The notes under the pieces were generated by a model that made no database searches, had not been told where the DNA came from, and was given only the letters and a program-made list of their open reading frames with translations. The position numbers and the translations under genes are program-made. DNA of 64,000 bases, from contig JACSYO010000396.1 of NCBI GenBank assembly GCA_016806645.1, forward strand, positions 1,257,501-1,321,500. Direction: 5' to 3'. This DNA comes from Ophiodon elongatus. Its lineage: Eukaryota; Chordata; Actinopteri; Perciformes; Hexagrammidae. Positions 10,240 through 21,999 of this stretch are shown here, piece after piece (the stretch's first letter is position 1; each line of letters begins with the position of its first letter).

Positions 10240-13200
10240 AATCTATCGCTTCAACCAGCTACTGCATGGCTCTCTGTGGCACATGCTGTATACACCATGG
10301 GTACCATTCTACAAGCCACATGCTTTAAGAGTTCATGCCTGGTTTTAAGTATTTACATTTCTTCAACTGCTATTGAGAATCAGTGCTGAGACACAATAAA
10401 TGCTATTATTCTAGATTCAAACCTCTAATCTCTCCATTTCAAGTCATTCTCATCACACATCTGAAAACTAAAACAGAAGATAGAGTATATAGTGTTCAGT
10501 AGACTGTGGGTGAAGGTCACATTTTAAAGTGCTCTGGTGACAACGAGAAGCTGCCACTGAAAATACTCATTAATGTAATATTGCCTATTATTGTTTGTAA
10601 TTCAGATGTTAACCTTTTAAGATATGAGAATCTAATTGAGTTTCTATCTATACTTTGGTTGTTTGACTTCTTCTGAAATAGAAATGGCTCAAGTCAGTCA
10701 TGTTGTATTGGTATTAGATTATGAAAATAAAAAATGAACAGAGTGACAGCTGAAGGTAAAGAAATAGTATCAATAGCACTCAACACGAACAACAGCTGAG
10801 GCTGATGGGTGGATCAATAGTCCTGCCAGTATTTGGTCATGAACCAAAGTCTTAGACAAATTAAAATGTTGACCTGCTGGTGGTGCTTTAGAAAATGTTC
10901 GTGGATCACCAACATTATGACCATTCATCCTGAGGGTAGTCTGACTCAGCAGATGTAGTCGTCGCCCATTGGCCTCGTATCTCACGTGGCGTTCTCCTCC
11001 CCTTCGCCTATCTATTTTTGCAAGGGCACTGCTGCTGTTTCCTGTGCTCAGAGGCGCCCAAGACGACTAAGCTTGGTTTTAAGAAATACAAACAAGTCAG
11101 TGTCTTTTTCCAGTGTCAATGATAACGTGTGGAGCCAGACCTTTCTTTAGTGACAGACAGACACAATGTCCCCCTAATCGGTCCAGTAGTTGCTGATATT
11201 TCAGTCTGGACCAATCACTTTTGAGCTGCACCACTAGCATGGCTAAAAACACAGATTAGTGCTTCTTTCTCTTTAACTTCAGCCAAACCAATGAGCCAGC
11301 AATCAATATTAGATTTCAACTCTGATACCACAGATTATCTTCCAAAAGGAATTATGTATTGTAAATAAAATGTAACAGACAACAGTGTGACTAATAAATT
11401 ACCAAAGGGCTCAACAGAGATAATTCACCAGAATGACTAAGGAATGTTGATGGCCAAACTTGTTTTAGTTGTAGAATAACAATTCTAACAGTTGTGGGTT
11501 CGTCACATGTCCTTCACCATCGCTGCTGATTGACAGGAAATGCATGCTGGGATTCTCCCCACCCCCGAGTCCCAACACACAAGTCAAATTCCAAAACACT
11601 GTCGATAAAAAACGCTGAGTAAGACCATCAACTTTGAACCTTGGTTCTTGGCTAAATGTGGATTTTGTGTGTCTGATGACATGTCACAAGTCCACAAGCA
11701 CACAAATACAAACAAGAACCCACGAAGTTCAACACGAATTTAACATGATACATATGATGTACCAGAAAGTCAGACTGCTGTTACCTAGATCGTAGTCAGC
11801 AGCACTAAACTGACCTAAGAACCTAATCTTTCAATCTTATAATGTCAGATGGAAAAAAATGTCAATACTGAATCGTTACAGTGAAAAAAAAGGTGAAAAA
11901 CCCAAAGGTGGAAATCGTTCCCTTTGTTGCCACTAAACACATTAGACAAGTTTTCTAGATTTAGAGTCTGGGTTCAAGGTATAGGAAAATATACTGCATA
12001 GAAAATGCTTTTCTCTCTGAATAACTCAGTTCCAATGTGAATACAATTGAATAAGAATACATGTGTAAATGTACACTCAGTATTCACCCATTCACTGTCA
12101 GAAATTGCACTCATGTTGTTGATTGACCCTCCACTGGGTTTGTATCAAACACGTTGCACAGATAAGAATTGCGCAAAACTCCAGAGATTCAAAGGAAAGA
12201 TAAAGTTTGCAGTTTGGCAACTTCACACTGTTGTAAAACCCAAAATTTCTCACTTGCACTTATAAAAAAAACAACTCACCTTTCCAGGATAGTCCCATTG
12301 TGATTTAAAATCTCTTTTCCGATTGAGTCATGGCCAAGACGGTAGCATAAAGGTTTCACATAAATGCACTCATAACAGACTTTCACAAAGAAACAAAAAT
12401 ATCAGTATGATATGAATTAATTATTAATGAAACATAGCACTAAGGCAAATGGGTACTTAAGTCCTTAAAAGATCATTCAGATTTATTATAATTCTGGCTT
12501 TTTTGTTGTGGCCATCATTATGGTAACACAGTTCTTATCAAGTTAACTGTCGATCTGGGAATCCCATTGGATTTTGTTGTAGCAATATCGCTTTCCCAGA
12601 TCTCAACAATTACTTTGATGAATATGTTAACATAGCCAATAGAAATAATGGTCCAAACTACAAAAATAAGACCAAAGTTGGAACAGACAAGAATGATCTT
12701 TTAAACTGTGAACACGTTGGCCTTTGGGGTTACCAGCAGTGTGCTTTAAATGATCATCAGTGTGTTTTCACATCTGCAGGTTGTTTTCTTTGGTGTGAAC
12801 CATGGCATATTACAAGGACTCATAAGAAGGGTGTTTATTGGACAGCAATTTAGGACATTGGCAGCCATGTGGCAATTGGAATGTCAGGAAATTTTATACC
12901 AGCGTGAGTGTTTAAACTCCATCTTTCTCCAGGGTGCAAATACAGTGATAAGTCACATGTCACAAACAAAGCCAAGAAATGTTTGGTTGTTTGTATTTGG
13001 CTGAACTGAGGCAGGACTTCAATAGTGCAAACAGAGCATAGTCCATGTTTGCAGAGATAATCCACACACTTACATTATTTAATGATGATGAAGTCCAGCT
13101 CTCTCACAGTCACTGTGACATCCTTGTTCAAAATCCTTGTTCAGAATCCACTTTCAAATCCAGTTGAATGTGTCCACATTCTATTTTGCGCAAGTTGTGG

Positions 13201-13883
13201 GGAGAAAAAAGGTTAAACAGTTGAACTCGGATATTAATAGAGGTAGAGAGCTGAACTGTATTATTAATGCATTTTGTTTGATTTTGCCCTCTAAATAATG
13301 CATCTAGCTAATAATTATGTAACGTGTCGACCTTTATGATAAAGTGATAGTGATAGTTTTCATCCTTCTGAGCGTGGCTTGTGAATCAAAGCCAGCACGT
13401 TCACGCACATATTTTAGTTGCCTATATTAATGTGGTTAATTTATAACATGGTGTTCTACAGACGTGTGGACTAAACATGTTGTTTTCCACCTCATACAGA
13501 ACAGCCAGGGTGTACGGAATACCTCCATAATCAGGTGAAGGCATTTCAGTTTTATTTTGTTGGTCTAAAAAAAAAATATTTGTTATTATAGAATTTTATT
13601 TTTATTTATCATTCGTGGACAAGGTCTTCAATTTTCAAAGTACACGTCCCTCTCCCCAGCCAGGCCCTTTAACTCTTCCTGAGGGACTCAATTCACAGCC
13701 CAGATGGTGTATATAATACCTCTAAAGTGCTCTGGGTCTGCGCCATAATCTCCTTCCATTTGGCTGTGCCAGAAAACTTCCAGAGGGAGCCGGGACACAC
13801 CCTTCTCAGATGCCAAAATCACCCCCACAGGCTCCTTTCCATGTGAAGGAAGCGGTGGTTGATGAAGGAGAGCCCAGTACCAA
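10240..13883. other. AT-rich non-coding DNA
   Basis: No exon was recognised. The only clear structure is a 14-bp perfect inverted repeat, TTAAAAGATCATTC at 12465-12478 with its complement at 12691-12704, which may mark an old element. Short open frames here have no recognisable protein features. Confidence 0.4.
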
Positions 13884-15135
13884 TACATCTTAACCTCACT
13901 CATGAACAAGATCTATCCGATTCATCTAACCCTCACTCACGAACAAGATCTATCAGATTCATCTAACCCTCGCTCATGAACAAGATCTACCCGATTCATC
14001 TAACCCTCGCTAATGAACAAGATCTATCCGATTCATCTTATCCTCACTCATGAACAGATCTATCCGATTCATCTAACCCTCACTCACGAACAAGATCTAT
14101 CCGATTCATCTAATCCTCACTCATGAACAAGACATACCCGATTCATCTAACCCTCAGTCATTAACAGAATCTACCCAATTCATCTAACCCTCACTCATGA
14201 ACAAGATCTATCCGATTCATCTTAACCTCACTCATGAACAAGATCTATCCGATTCATCTTAACCTCACTCACGAACAAGATCTATCCGATTCATCTTAAC
14301 CTCACTCACGAACAAGATCTATCCGATTCATCTTATCCTCACTCATGAACAGAATCTACCCAATTCATCTTATCCTCACTCACAAACAAGACTTACCCGA
14401 TTCATCTTAACCTCACTCATCAACAATACTTACTTGATTACTCTTACCCCAACAAGTGAACACGACTTATCCAATTCATCTTACCCCGACTTGTGAACCA
14501 GATTTACCCAATTCATCTTACCCCGACTTGTGAACCAGACTTACCCAATTCATCTTACCCCGACTTGTGAACAAGACTTACCCGATTCATCTAACCCTCA
14601 CTCATGAACAAGACATACCCGATTCATCTTAACCTCACTCATGAACAAGACGTACCCGATTCATCTAACCCTCATTCATGAACAAGATCTACCCGATTCA
14701 TCTAACCCTCACTCATGAACAAGACAAATTCGATTCATCTTAACCTCACTCATGAACAAGACGTACCCGATTCATCTAACCCTCATTCATGAACAAGATC
14801 TATCCGATTCATCTAACCCTCACTCATGAACAAGATCTATCCGATTCATCTTAACCTCACTCATCAACAATACTTACTTGATTCCTCTTACCCCAACAAG
14901 TGAACACGACTTATCCAATTCATTTTACCCCGACTTGTGAAAAAGATTTACCCAATTCATCTTACCCCAACTAGTGAACCAGACATACCCAATTCATCTT
15001 ACCCCAACTAATGAACAAGACTTACCCAATTCCTCTTACCCCGACTTGTGAACAAGACTTACCCGATTCACCTTACCCTCTTTCGTGAACAGGACTTACC
15101 CAGTTAATCTTACCCTCACTCATGAACAAGACTTA
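13884..15135. repeat. 37-bp minisatellite, about 33 copies
   Basis: The unit is roughly CCTCACTCATGAACAAG, then ATCTATCC, then GATTCATCTAA (37 bp). It is tandemly repeated over 1.25 kb with about 10-20 percent divergence. A second unit type (ACCCCGACTTGTGAACCAG / CCAATTCATCTT) clusters at 14440-14580 and again at 14880-15060. There are no unique spacers and no protein. Confidence 0.95.
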
Positions 15136-16834
15136 CATGCATACTTATATGCAGTGTAGATGAATGAGATGGTCTGGTGCACTATGTCCACTGTCAGGTG
15201 ACAGTGATCATGTGTAAGGGGGAGTGGCATGGGGAACAAAGGGAAGAGAATTGTTTGGGGTTGGGAGAAAGAGAGTCTACAGTCAAGAGGGGGTAACGCA
15301 TTTAGCTCATTTTTTATAGTTGTACCTCTTCCATCTGAAATGAACAAGGATTTCAGTGTGATTTGAGGATCATAACAGTTGAGCAGAGGACTGAAAATCA
15401 AGCTATGGTAGCACTACCAAATCCCAGTACTACGGTGGGTGAGTTTAATTCTTTTGGTGTTTTTTTTTACAATGCATTGCTTTTCCTGATTTCCTGATTT
15501 GTTTTTGTATTTTGAAGGGAGCACATACATTATATCAGTCAATAGAAGCACATTAATGGCCCTTTGAGAGAGCTACCTCTTGTACCTATGTTGTAGCTGG
15601 CCTAGCAGCTCAACTGTGAGAGGCTCCCCTATGTGTGTTTGTGTCTATAGGGGAGTGCTTGCTTGGCATTACTTTTCATCAGCTCTAAATATTTTTTAAT
15701 CTCTGAATATAGCACAGTTATCAGAGGGTCTGTTGTGGTAAGTGCCACTACAGAGGATACATTTTCCCACTGCCGCTCATCAGGCTTGTGCTAATGCAAC
15801 CACCATGTGTGTTAGCCAGTGCTCTGCTTTTCATAATTTTTGCAGCAGCAGCAGCTAAACCAATCATTAAAATCCAAGTAGACACATACAAGCTTACTTT
15901 GAACAGAAAAGCAGTCTTCACTCACTATGTGTTTTGTGTGACAAATCCAGTTTTAACACCATATGCCTACAAGAGGTTATGGGATTATACAGCAAAAAAT
16001 CGGTGTGGAGTTCCTTTTTAAGTACATGCATATCAAACTCCCTTGTCTAAGTCAGTTCTCCACTGGCTCCCTTTCTTACCAGGACCCTGACCTGCCTCAG
16101 GTTCAACCATGCCAAACTCTTACAGATTCTAGCACCAATTGCCAAACTTGGATGACAGGTTGTTTTCAGTTGCTACTCCCTCAGGCCCTGATCAGACAAA
16201 GCATGTTTTAGCAGCCTGGGGCAGCTTTTGTAATTATTTTGTAATCTGCTTTTGGGTTGCTGAGAACCTCAGGTTTTTCTACTCTATGCGCCTTGTATTT
16301 TCACAGGAGCGCCCTGAACACCTCCAGCTGAAAAAAACTTCAACTCACAGCAGAAAAGCTGCAGACACGTTTTTCTCATCGTGGTGACTTTTTCTAGATA
16401 CCTAGAGCATGATTTTAACAACCGTAGTTACCATGATCTAAACAGAAAACAGCAGGAGGCAAGTAAGTGTGGTAGGCTTCTTGAGATTTCGGCGAAGTTA
16501 TTTTCATTCATTTAAACTGGACTATTAATTATGTAGCCTGTCAGTTACGATAACAATGTAGAAATTGTTGAAATATGGGAACATGGTAACCTTTCTGGAG
16601 TTAAATCAGATGGGCCAAGATGAGCGCTCAGACAAGGTTGTAAACAACAGTATATTTACAGAACTGAGTATGTATCAGAATATATCAGACTAGAATTATG
16701 CTTTAATAATTTATATGCAAATAAGTATTAATTTGTTTGCAAAACTTAAAAATGAGCCCCCTCAATCTATAAAAAATGAAAGTACAAACACATCACGGAA
16801 TTAATACAAATCTTTTGGGGTTAAGGGCGCGCAC

Positions 16835-16875
16835 ATTGAATAGAGATGAAATGAACCATTTCATCTCTATTCAAT
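16835..16875. repeat. Perfect hairpin, 19-bp arms, 3-nt loop
   Basis: ATTGAATAGAGATGAAATG at 16835-16853 is followed by AAC and then its exact reverse complement at 16857-16875. The arms have no mismatch. The sequence is AT-rich and isolated from other repeats seen here. Confidence 0.95.
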
Positions 16876-18029
16876 ACAATCAATGACCTCAACATAATTA
16901 ATCATCAAAATAGACATAGTCATTTCACAGTGCCACTCAATGCAAGACATGAAGGACATCGTGAGCTGATAGACAAATTCTTACAGGATAAAAAAAAGAA
17001 AAACTCTCTCTCAGTCTCTCTGAATTAATACAGTGATGGGATTTAGGAAATGGTATCACTAAATGTCTAATCAGTAGCTGGAGGACAGAGCGGTCCATAG
17101 CTCTGCAGCGGCCTTGACTCTGGCCTTGGCTTTCACTCTGCTTCAGCAACCACAAGTAATCTGCTCTTACTTTCTCTTACAGTACGGAGGCAGACATGGA
17201 CTATCTGTGTCACGTCTATCTGTTTGTCATGTCAGGACACAAAAAGCACAAAGATCAGTGGAGCCATGTAACAAAACAATCAATCTTTAACCTACTAGCT
17301 GATGACCTTTTTACTTGTCTGAGCTGTTTGGGATTCCATTTTTTAAACCCTAACCTTACTATAAATGGCAGTAAAATTTCAGTCTGATATAAAGTTTTTG
17401 CTATTTGAAGGTTATGAGTGTTTGAGCGTTTTTATATTATATTATATATTTTAGCTTCCAGTATGTAGTTGTATGCATTGGTTTGAATTTAGTTTTCTAT
17501 AGTAGGGATTGGTTGGTTCAGAGGCTTTTCCATCAGGACTAGGACACAATTTAGAGAGAACACCGACCCCCAACATTTTCATTTCCCCTCGCAGTTTATG
17601 TAGTACAGGGCAGCATAGTGTAATATAAGGAAATATCTTCTATGGCGGAGGGTCAATTATGAGACGGCAAGTCATCATTATGAGATACAGAAGTCGTAAT
17701 TACAAGATCAGGTCTCCGATTTATTTTCTTTGGTGAATGCAATGTGCTTCCATAACATGTCTGACGCTGATGTTAAATCAACCGTACTGTTGCAACACCT
17801 TCACCTGACCTGTGGTGCCATTTATGCACATTGAACATGTCCTATGGGCTCTCCAGGTTTTGTTCTTGGTTAGTCATCCAGGACCGTGATACGTAAAACA
17901 AAGACGGTCCTGATTTTGCTTTCCAATAGCGGACAATAAAAACTGAGGACTCAATACACTTTCAGTGACCCTGCTCTCCCCTATTAGCTGCCTCATTACT
18001 CATATGTCATCTTTGCTGTATCACATCTT

Positions 18030-18330
18030 GCTGCTGGCATGAATCAACTTCCCCCTGGGATCGCCACAGCTTCATCTTATGACTCTTCCTCTTCCTCCAT
18101 CATCTGCGATTCCCGTCTTTCCTTTCTCCTCTACCCGCCTGTGCCTACTATCCGTGCAGATGACTGGGCGAGGCGGCGGCCTGCCCTTCTGTGAGTGTTA
18201 ATGGGACCGGGCATATCCATCTGTCCCATTAGGAGCCGCTTGTTCCTCCTGGACGCCATCTGTTGCCAACACATCCCTCACCATCACAGAGACGCGCAGG
18301 AGGGATGGGAGGAAGGAGAGTCGAGGTAGA
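18030..18330. promoter_or_regulatory. Candidate conserved non-coding block
   Basis: This is non-repetitive, GC-richer than its surroundings and free of open frames of note. It contains a 9-bp perfect stem (TAATGGGAC at 18199-18207, GTCCCATTA at 18223-18231). It reads like a conserved element, but conservation cannot be tested here. Confidence 0.2.
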
Positions 18331-19333
18331 GAGCGGAGGAAAAAGAAGGAAATGAAGAGGGAGTGAGTGAAAACATGACGATCCCTGGAGTTACTGCTGC
18401 ATTGGAGTTCACTGTCAGTTCACTTCACTACTGCAAACACTGCCATAATGTTCAGATTGCCTCACCCCACGAAGGTTGTTACGCGTCTCGTTTTATAGTG
18501 GTTCCCCTCATGAGGCCAATTCCATCAGTCTTTCATCAGTCGGATTAAAGCATTTCCTTCATATTCTAGTCTGCCAAGAGACCTCATAAATAAATACTAG
18601 ATGAAGATGATTTCTACCTCATAACCATGACGTCCTGCTTGAGGACCTGGAAATTAGTTTTGTAGTTAACTTCCAGGAAATTACATTTGAAATCTTGATC
18701 TGAAAAGTCTGAAATGACACTCCACAGACAGCTGTTCATGTCAGCAGCAGAGATGTTGCTGCTTGTAAATGGGGTGAAACTAACTGCCTGCAAAGCAGTA
18801 AAGAGCACATTTGAGTTTATTTATTTTCATTGATTTAATTTCATTGTGCCCTTGTAGCAAAAGAGCATTGAAGAAGAAGACATGGAATAAGTTTAGTTTT
18901 AAATAATAAAAAGCTGGACATAAAATTATTTCACTGTCTTTTTGTATCTGATTAATAATCGATCAGCGTAATTATCAACATTTTAGTGGCACACTCATGT
19001 CATTTTTTTATATGCTTAATAGGTAAAAGTAAACACAGGACAGAGATTATTCAGCCAGCTTGTATGAATGACACGACAATGTGTAAGTCGTGTTGCGTGA
19101 CGCCTTTCTTACTTTTTGCGTGTTATTTGCTGTGGACAATGACAGAGTATAAAATGAAGCACTCATGGTGGGCAAGAGGAGAGGTGGATGGGTCAAATAA
19201 ACACAACCTGGTAACAAAAAGAAGAAAAAAAAGAAGAAAACATTAAATACACCCATCATTACATGAGTGAAAGAGCAGCGGGGAGTATCATCGTCTGCTA
19301 CAGGAGTTAAAAATGTACCATGAGGGTCGCCAA

Positions 19334-19410
19334 GGTAGCTCAACTGGGAGTACGGGTATCACATGTACCAAGGGTGATTCTTTACCTCAGCGGCCTGGCT
19401 ACGTATCCAG
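19334..19410 (+). repeat. tRNA-like (SINE-type) degenerate segment
   Basis: TAGCTCAACTGGGAG at 19336-19350 fits a pol III A box (TRGCNNAGYNGG) closely. GGCTACGTATCC at 19397-19408 resembles a decayed B box (GGTTCGANTCC). The spacing of about 60 bp is compatible with a tRNA-derived promoter. No intact cloverleaf or CCA end was found, so this is more likely a SINE head or tRNA relic than a functional tRNA. Confidence 0.5.
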
Positions 19411-19604
19411 GACTTTCAACCAGGAGACCGATGTCTCCAAAAGTGTTATTTTATCTTTTTAGTGATGTTTGTGAAGTGTTTTTCCGTACTTATATTGCAT
19501 TGTTCAAATTTTACTTTGTTTACATGCTGCTGAATTTCCACTGTTGCAGGCATTGTAACTGAGACTTGCAATGTCATTTGGGCATGTCTGAGGGAGTCAT
19601 ATAC

Positions 19605-20130
19605 CACGACCAGCTGATGAAGTTTGGCGAACAGCTGCAAAAGCATTCCAGGAAAGATGGAACTTCCTCAACTGTCTGCGTGCACTATACGGCAAACACA
19701 TTGTCCTATCTTTTTTAGTCAGGCTCCTGTCCCTTGTGGATGCAGACTACCGCTTCCTAGCGATTCATGTTGGGAGCTTTAGAAGCAACAGTGATGGGAG
19801 AATCTTCGGAAATTCATCTCTTGCCAAAGCCATACATGACAGATCCCTCAATGTCCCACCGCCAACTGAGCTCCCTGGTGACCCGAGCTGGGGAAGGTGA
19901 ATCATGATGGAGAGGCCGATGAGGCCTTCCTCATGAAGCCCTGTCTCCTACGGCCCGACTCAGGGAGACACCAGCCAGAGGACCAGGAGGTCTCAAATTG
20001 CTGACCCTCCAGAGCCTGCAGAGTTGTGGAGAACAGCTTTGGGATCTTGAACCAAGAGTGAAGAGTTTTTCAGCCATATGTTGCAGATGCTGCGGTTAAA
20101 GCTGCGTGCGTTCTCTGCATCTGTCTTAAG
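19605..20130 (+). pseudogene. Harbinger/HARBI1-type transposase fragment, broken
   Basis: Family role: PIF/Harbinger transposases cut and paste DNA with a DDE nuclease fold. One frame from about 19610 to the stop at 19898-19900 reads in order PADEVW, then FQERWNFLNC, RALYGKHIV, LVDADYRFLAIHVGS, NSDGRIFGNSSLAKAI and LNVPPPTELPGD. The order matches the family pattern W-NFPNC..GALDGKH, LVDADYKF, NSDGGIF. A shift of frame at about 19897 gives ADEAFLMKP and, after stops, RVVENSFGIL and a VKAACVLCICLK helix, again as in the family. The catalytic DGKH motif reads YGKH, so the first acidic residue is lost; the second (SDG) and third (DEAF) remain. One frameshift and at least two nonsense codons make it a dead copy. 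No terminal inverted repeats were located. Confidence 0.85.
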
Positions 20131-21510
20131 ACCATCTGGAGCAGAGGAACAGCAAGGGCAGCGATACCACGCTGGGGATGCTGATGACATCGAATGCCCT
20201 CTCCTGCTGTCTGTCTGCCCGCCAAGTAGCGTGATCCGGGCTGCCACGATGGCCGAGCTTCCATCTCGGCTCTCCTCCCTCTCGACTCGACGCTTTCGGT
20301 GGCGTTTGGTCGGGCAGGTCTTGCTGGGTGGTCGGCCGTGGGCGATGATCGTCTCAACGTCTGCTCCCCAGAAATGAATCCAATCCCCACACTTCCTTCT
20401 CCAATGTTAATGAGTGTATTCGGTTATAGGCCATAAGTGCTCCAGTAATAAAGACGAAATAACATCAAATTAAGACCAAAATGTAGCAAAATGCATGGGA
20501 GCTATCGGCTGTAGCATGTATATGCAATGCAGTTGCCATAGCATTCTACTCACACACACTCACACACACACACACGTTTTCGTATTTCTGTTTTGTATAT
20601 TGTATTAATTGATTGATTTTCTTTTTCAACAAGATCTTACTTCAGATGCTGGCATATGGCAATAAATAATAATGTCCCATGGGCTGCAGACGGTTCTATT
20701 TTATTTTTAGCACTTTAACATTTCAAAAGTGCAAAAACACACATGTAAACATTTAATTCTTAAAATAAATTACAAATGATCAATAATAAATGAATAGATT
20801 ATAATCTCTATTTCGTACAGGTCTTGCAAAACACCTGCAGTGGGTCGAGGGCAGTAAGCTTGATACATCTCCTGACATCCAGCCTTTTTAACACGGGACT
20901 CAAACTGCTTAGGTCTGCCAGCTGTAACCCCCCCCCTCCCTCATCTCCTGCCTACATTGTGCCTTGAACCCTGAACCTTCAGAGACTTAACTGACATCAG
21001 CCCAACATAAAATCCGTTGCTCTATGAAGATACCTTTTATTTATTGAGGCTACTGACATTTTTCAGAAGATAATACAGCAAATCAAACAATTCCTTGAGC
21101 TTGTAGTTGATCATTGGACAACAATTAAACTACCACATCTATAGAGCCCAAAGATATTATCAAAGAAAAACACATCTTTTTGTAAATGTTTTTCATTTCA
21201 AAGTTCCACAGGCCCGCTTTTCAGTGCAGCACAGAAGCATTGTTTCCCAGCAATTATAGGCCACAATCACCATGGGAAGAGAAAACCTTGTGTGAAGGAC
21301 TGATCACAAAGGGTGACCTCTCCATGGCCCTCCTCTCCTTTATAGCCTTTAAAAGCCCAGTCCTAGAGGGAATATCACATGAATTATATCAAACCTTTTA
21401 TCCCCATATTAAAGGTCATAAGTTGGCGTGTGTTAGTAGTGGATACATGGAAGGGAAACTATCAGGAAATCAACAAGGGTCAACACAGTCTCACAGCAGT
21501 TTGTAAAATA
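20130..21510. other. Non-coding, part possibly transposon-derived
   Basis: The GC-rich 20130-20380 segment continues directly from the transposase fragment and may be its tail. Overlapping open frames on both strands there have no recognisable domain. The rest is AT-rich with a short CA run at 20553-20575. Confidence 0.35.
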
Positions 21511-21519
21511 GTCCAAACA

Positions 21520-21990
21520 TCTATTGGTTCCGTGTACAGGGACATGAATGGGCCGTATTATTTGTGTCGCTCAGAGCGACTTTTTTTCGGGACGACATTA
21601 AAAACGAAAGTTAGGGTTGAGGCAACAAAACTAGTTAGGTTTGAGAAAAACATCACGGCTGAGCTTAAAATAATTACGTACAGTTAGCTTTAGGCAACCA
21701 AACCACAACCATAAAACCTTTGCGTAGTGTCGAACACCGGTCTTGTGGTCTTGTGGTGGAAAGTCTTGTGTTTTGTTGGACACCATCCACCCCCCGTCCA
21801 CGGATAGGTGTCTTTTTGAATAATAAATACTACGTCACTAGCTCTGACAGCAGAGTTACGTGGATACATTTAATTTGTGTGTCTGCCCCAAAAAAGGATC
21901 CTAATTGACTTTCCGTTGGGGTTGTTTTTGTCCTGAGGGACATGAAGAAACAGACAATTCGTGTCAATGCACACGAAACCAATAGGTTGC
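21520..21990. mobile_element. Possible TIR element
   Basis: TCTATTGGTTCCGTGTAC near 21521 is matched inversely, with one or two changes, by 'tgcacacgaaaccaatag' at 21968-21985. Internal 'ttagggttgaggcaac / tttaggcaaccaaacc' wording is typical of fish non-autonomous DNA transposons. Ends and target duplication are not defined precisely. Confidence 0.4.
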
Positions 21991-21999
21991 ATTTCATGA

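Larger units (their letters stand above)
9050..10240. repeat. Interspersed repeat tail split by an insertion
   Basis: The segments 9050-9178 and 10018-10240 read as one continuous low-complexity tail ('gcccctccctgatttgttttacctgtg' to 'ttgttattaaatcattgagctttgg'). The wording resembles the 3' untranslated tail of fish retroelements. The 9179-10017 element separates them. Continuity of the two halves is inferred from style. Confidence 0.4.
15136..19320. other. Non-coding interval
   Basis: No supported gene. The interval includes a perfect 19-bp-arm palindrome at 16835-16875 and a GC-richer block at 18030-18330. A frame from ATG 15794 begins with a hydrophobic, signal-like stretch but has no splice signal or recognised domain and was not accepted. 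Confidence 0.4.

Noticed and set aside
13884..15135. CRISPR-like regular repeat of about 37 bp
   Set aside because: Units are directly adjacent with no unique spacers, and the host is a vertebrate. It is a minisatellite.
15794..16021. Frame starting MQPPCVLASALLFIIFAAAAA, secretory-looking
   Set aside because: Short, with no homology I recognise; the Ala run comes from a GCA repeat, and there are no splice sites or promoter elements.
20070..20390. Opposed 99- and 106-codon frames in a GC-rich stretch
   Set aside because: Low stop density from GC content; the plus strand here continues from the transposase relic and neither frame has a recognised domain.
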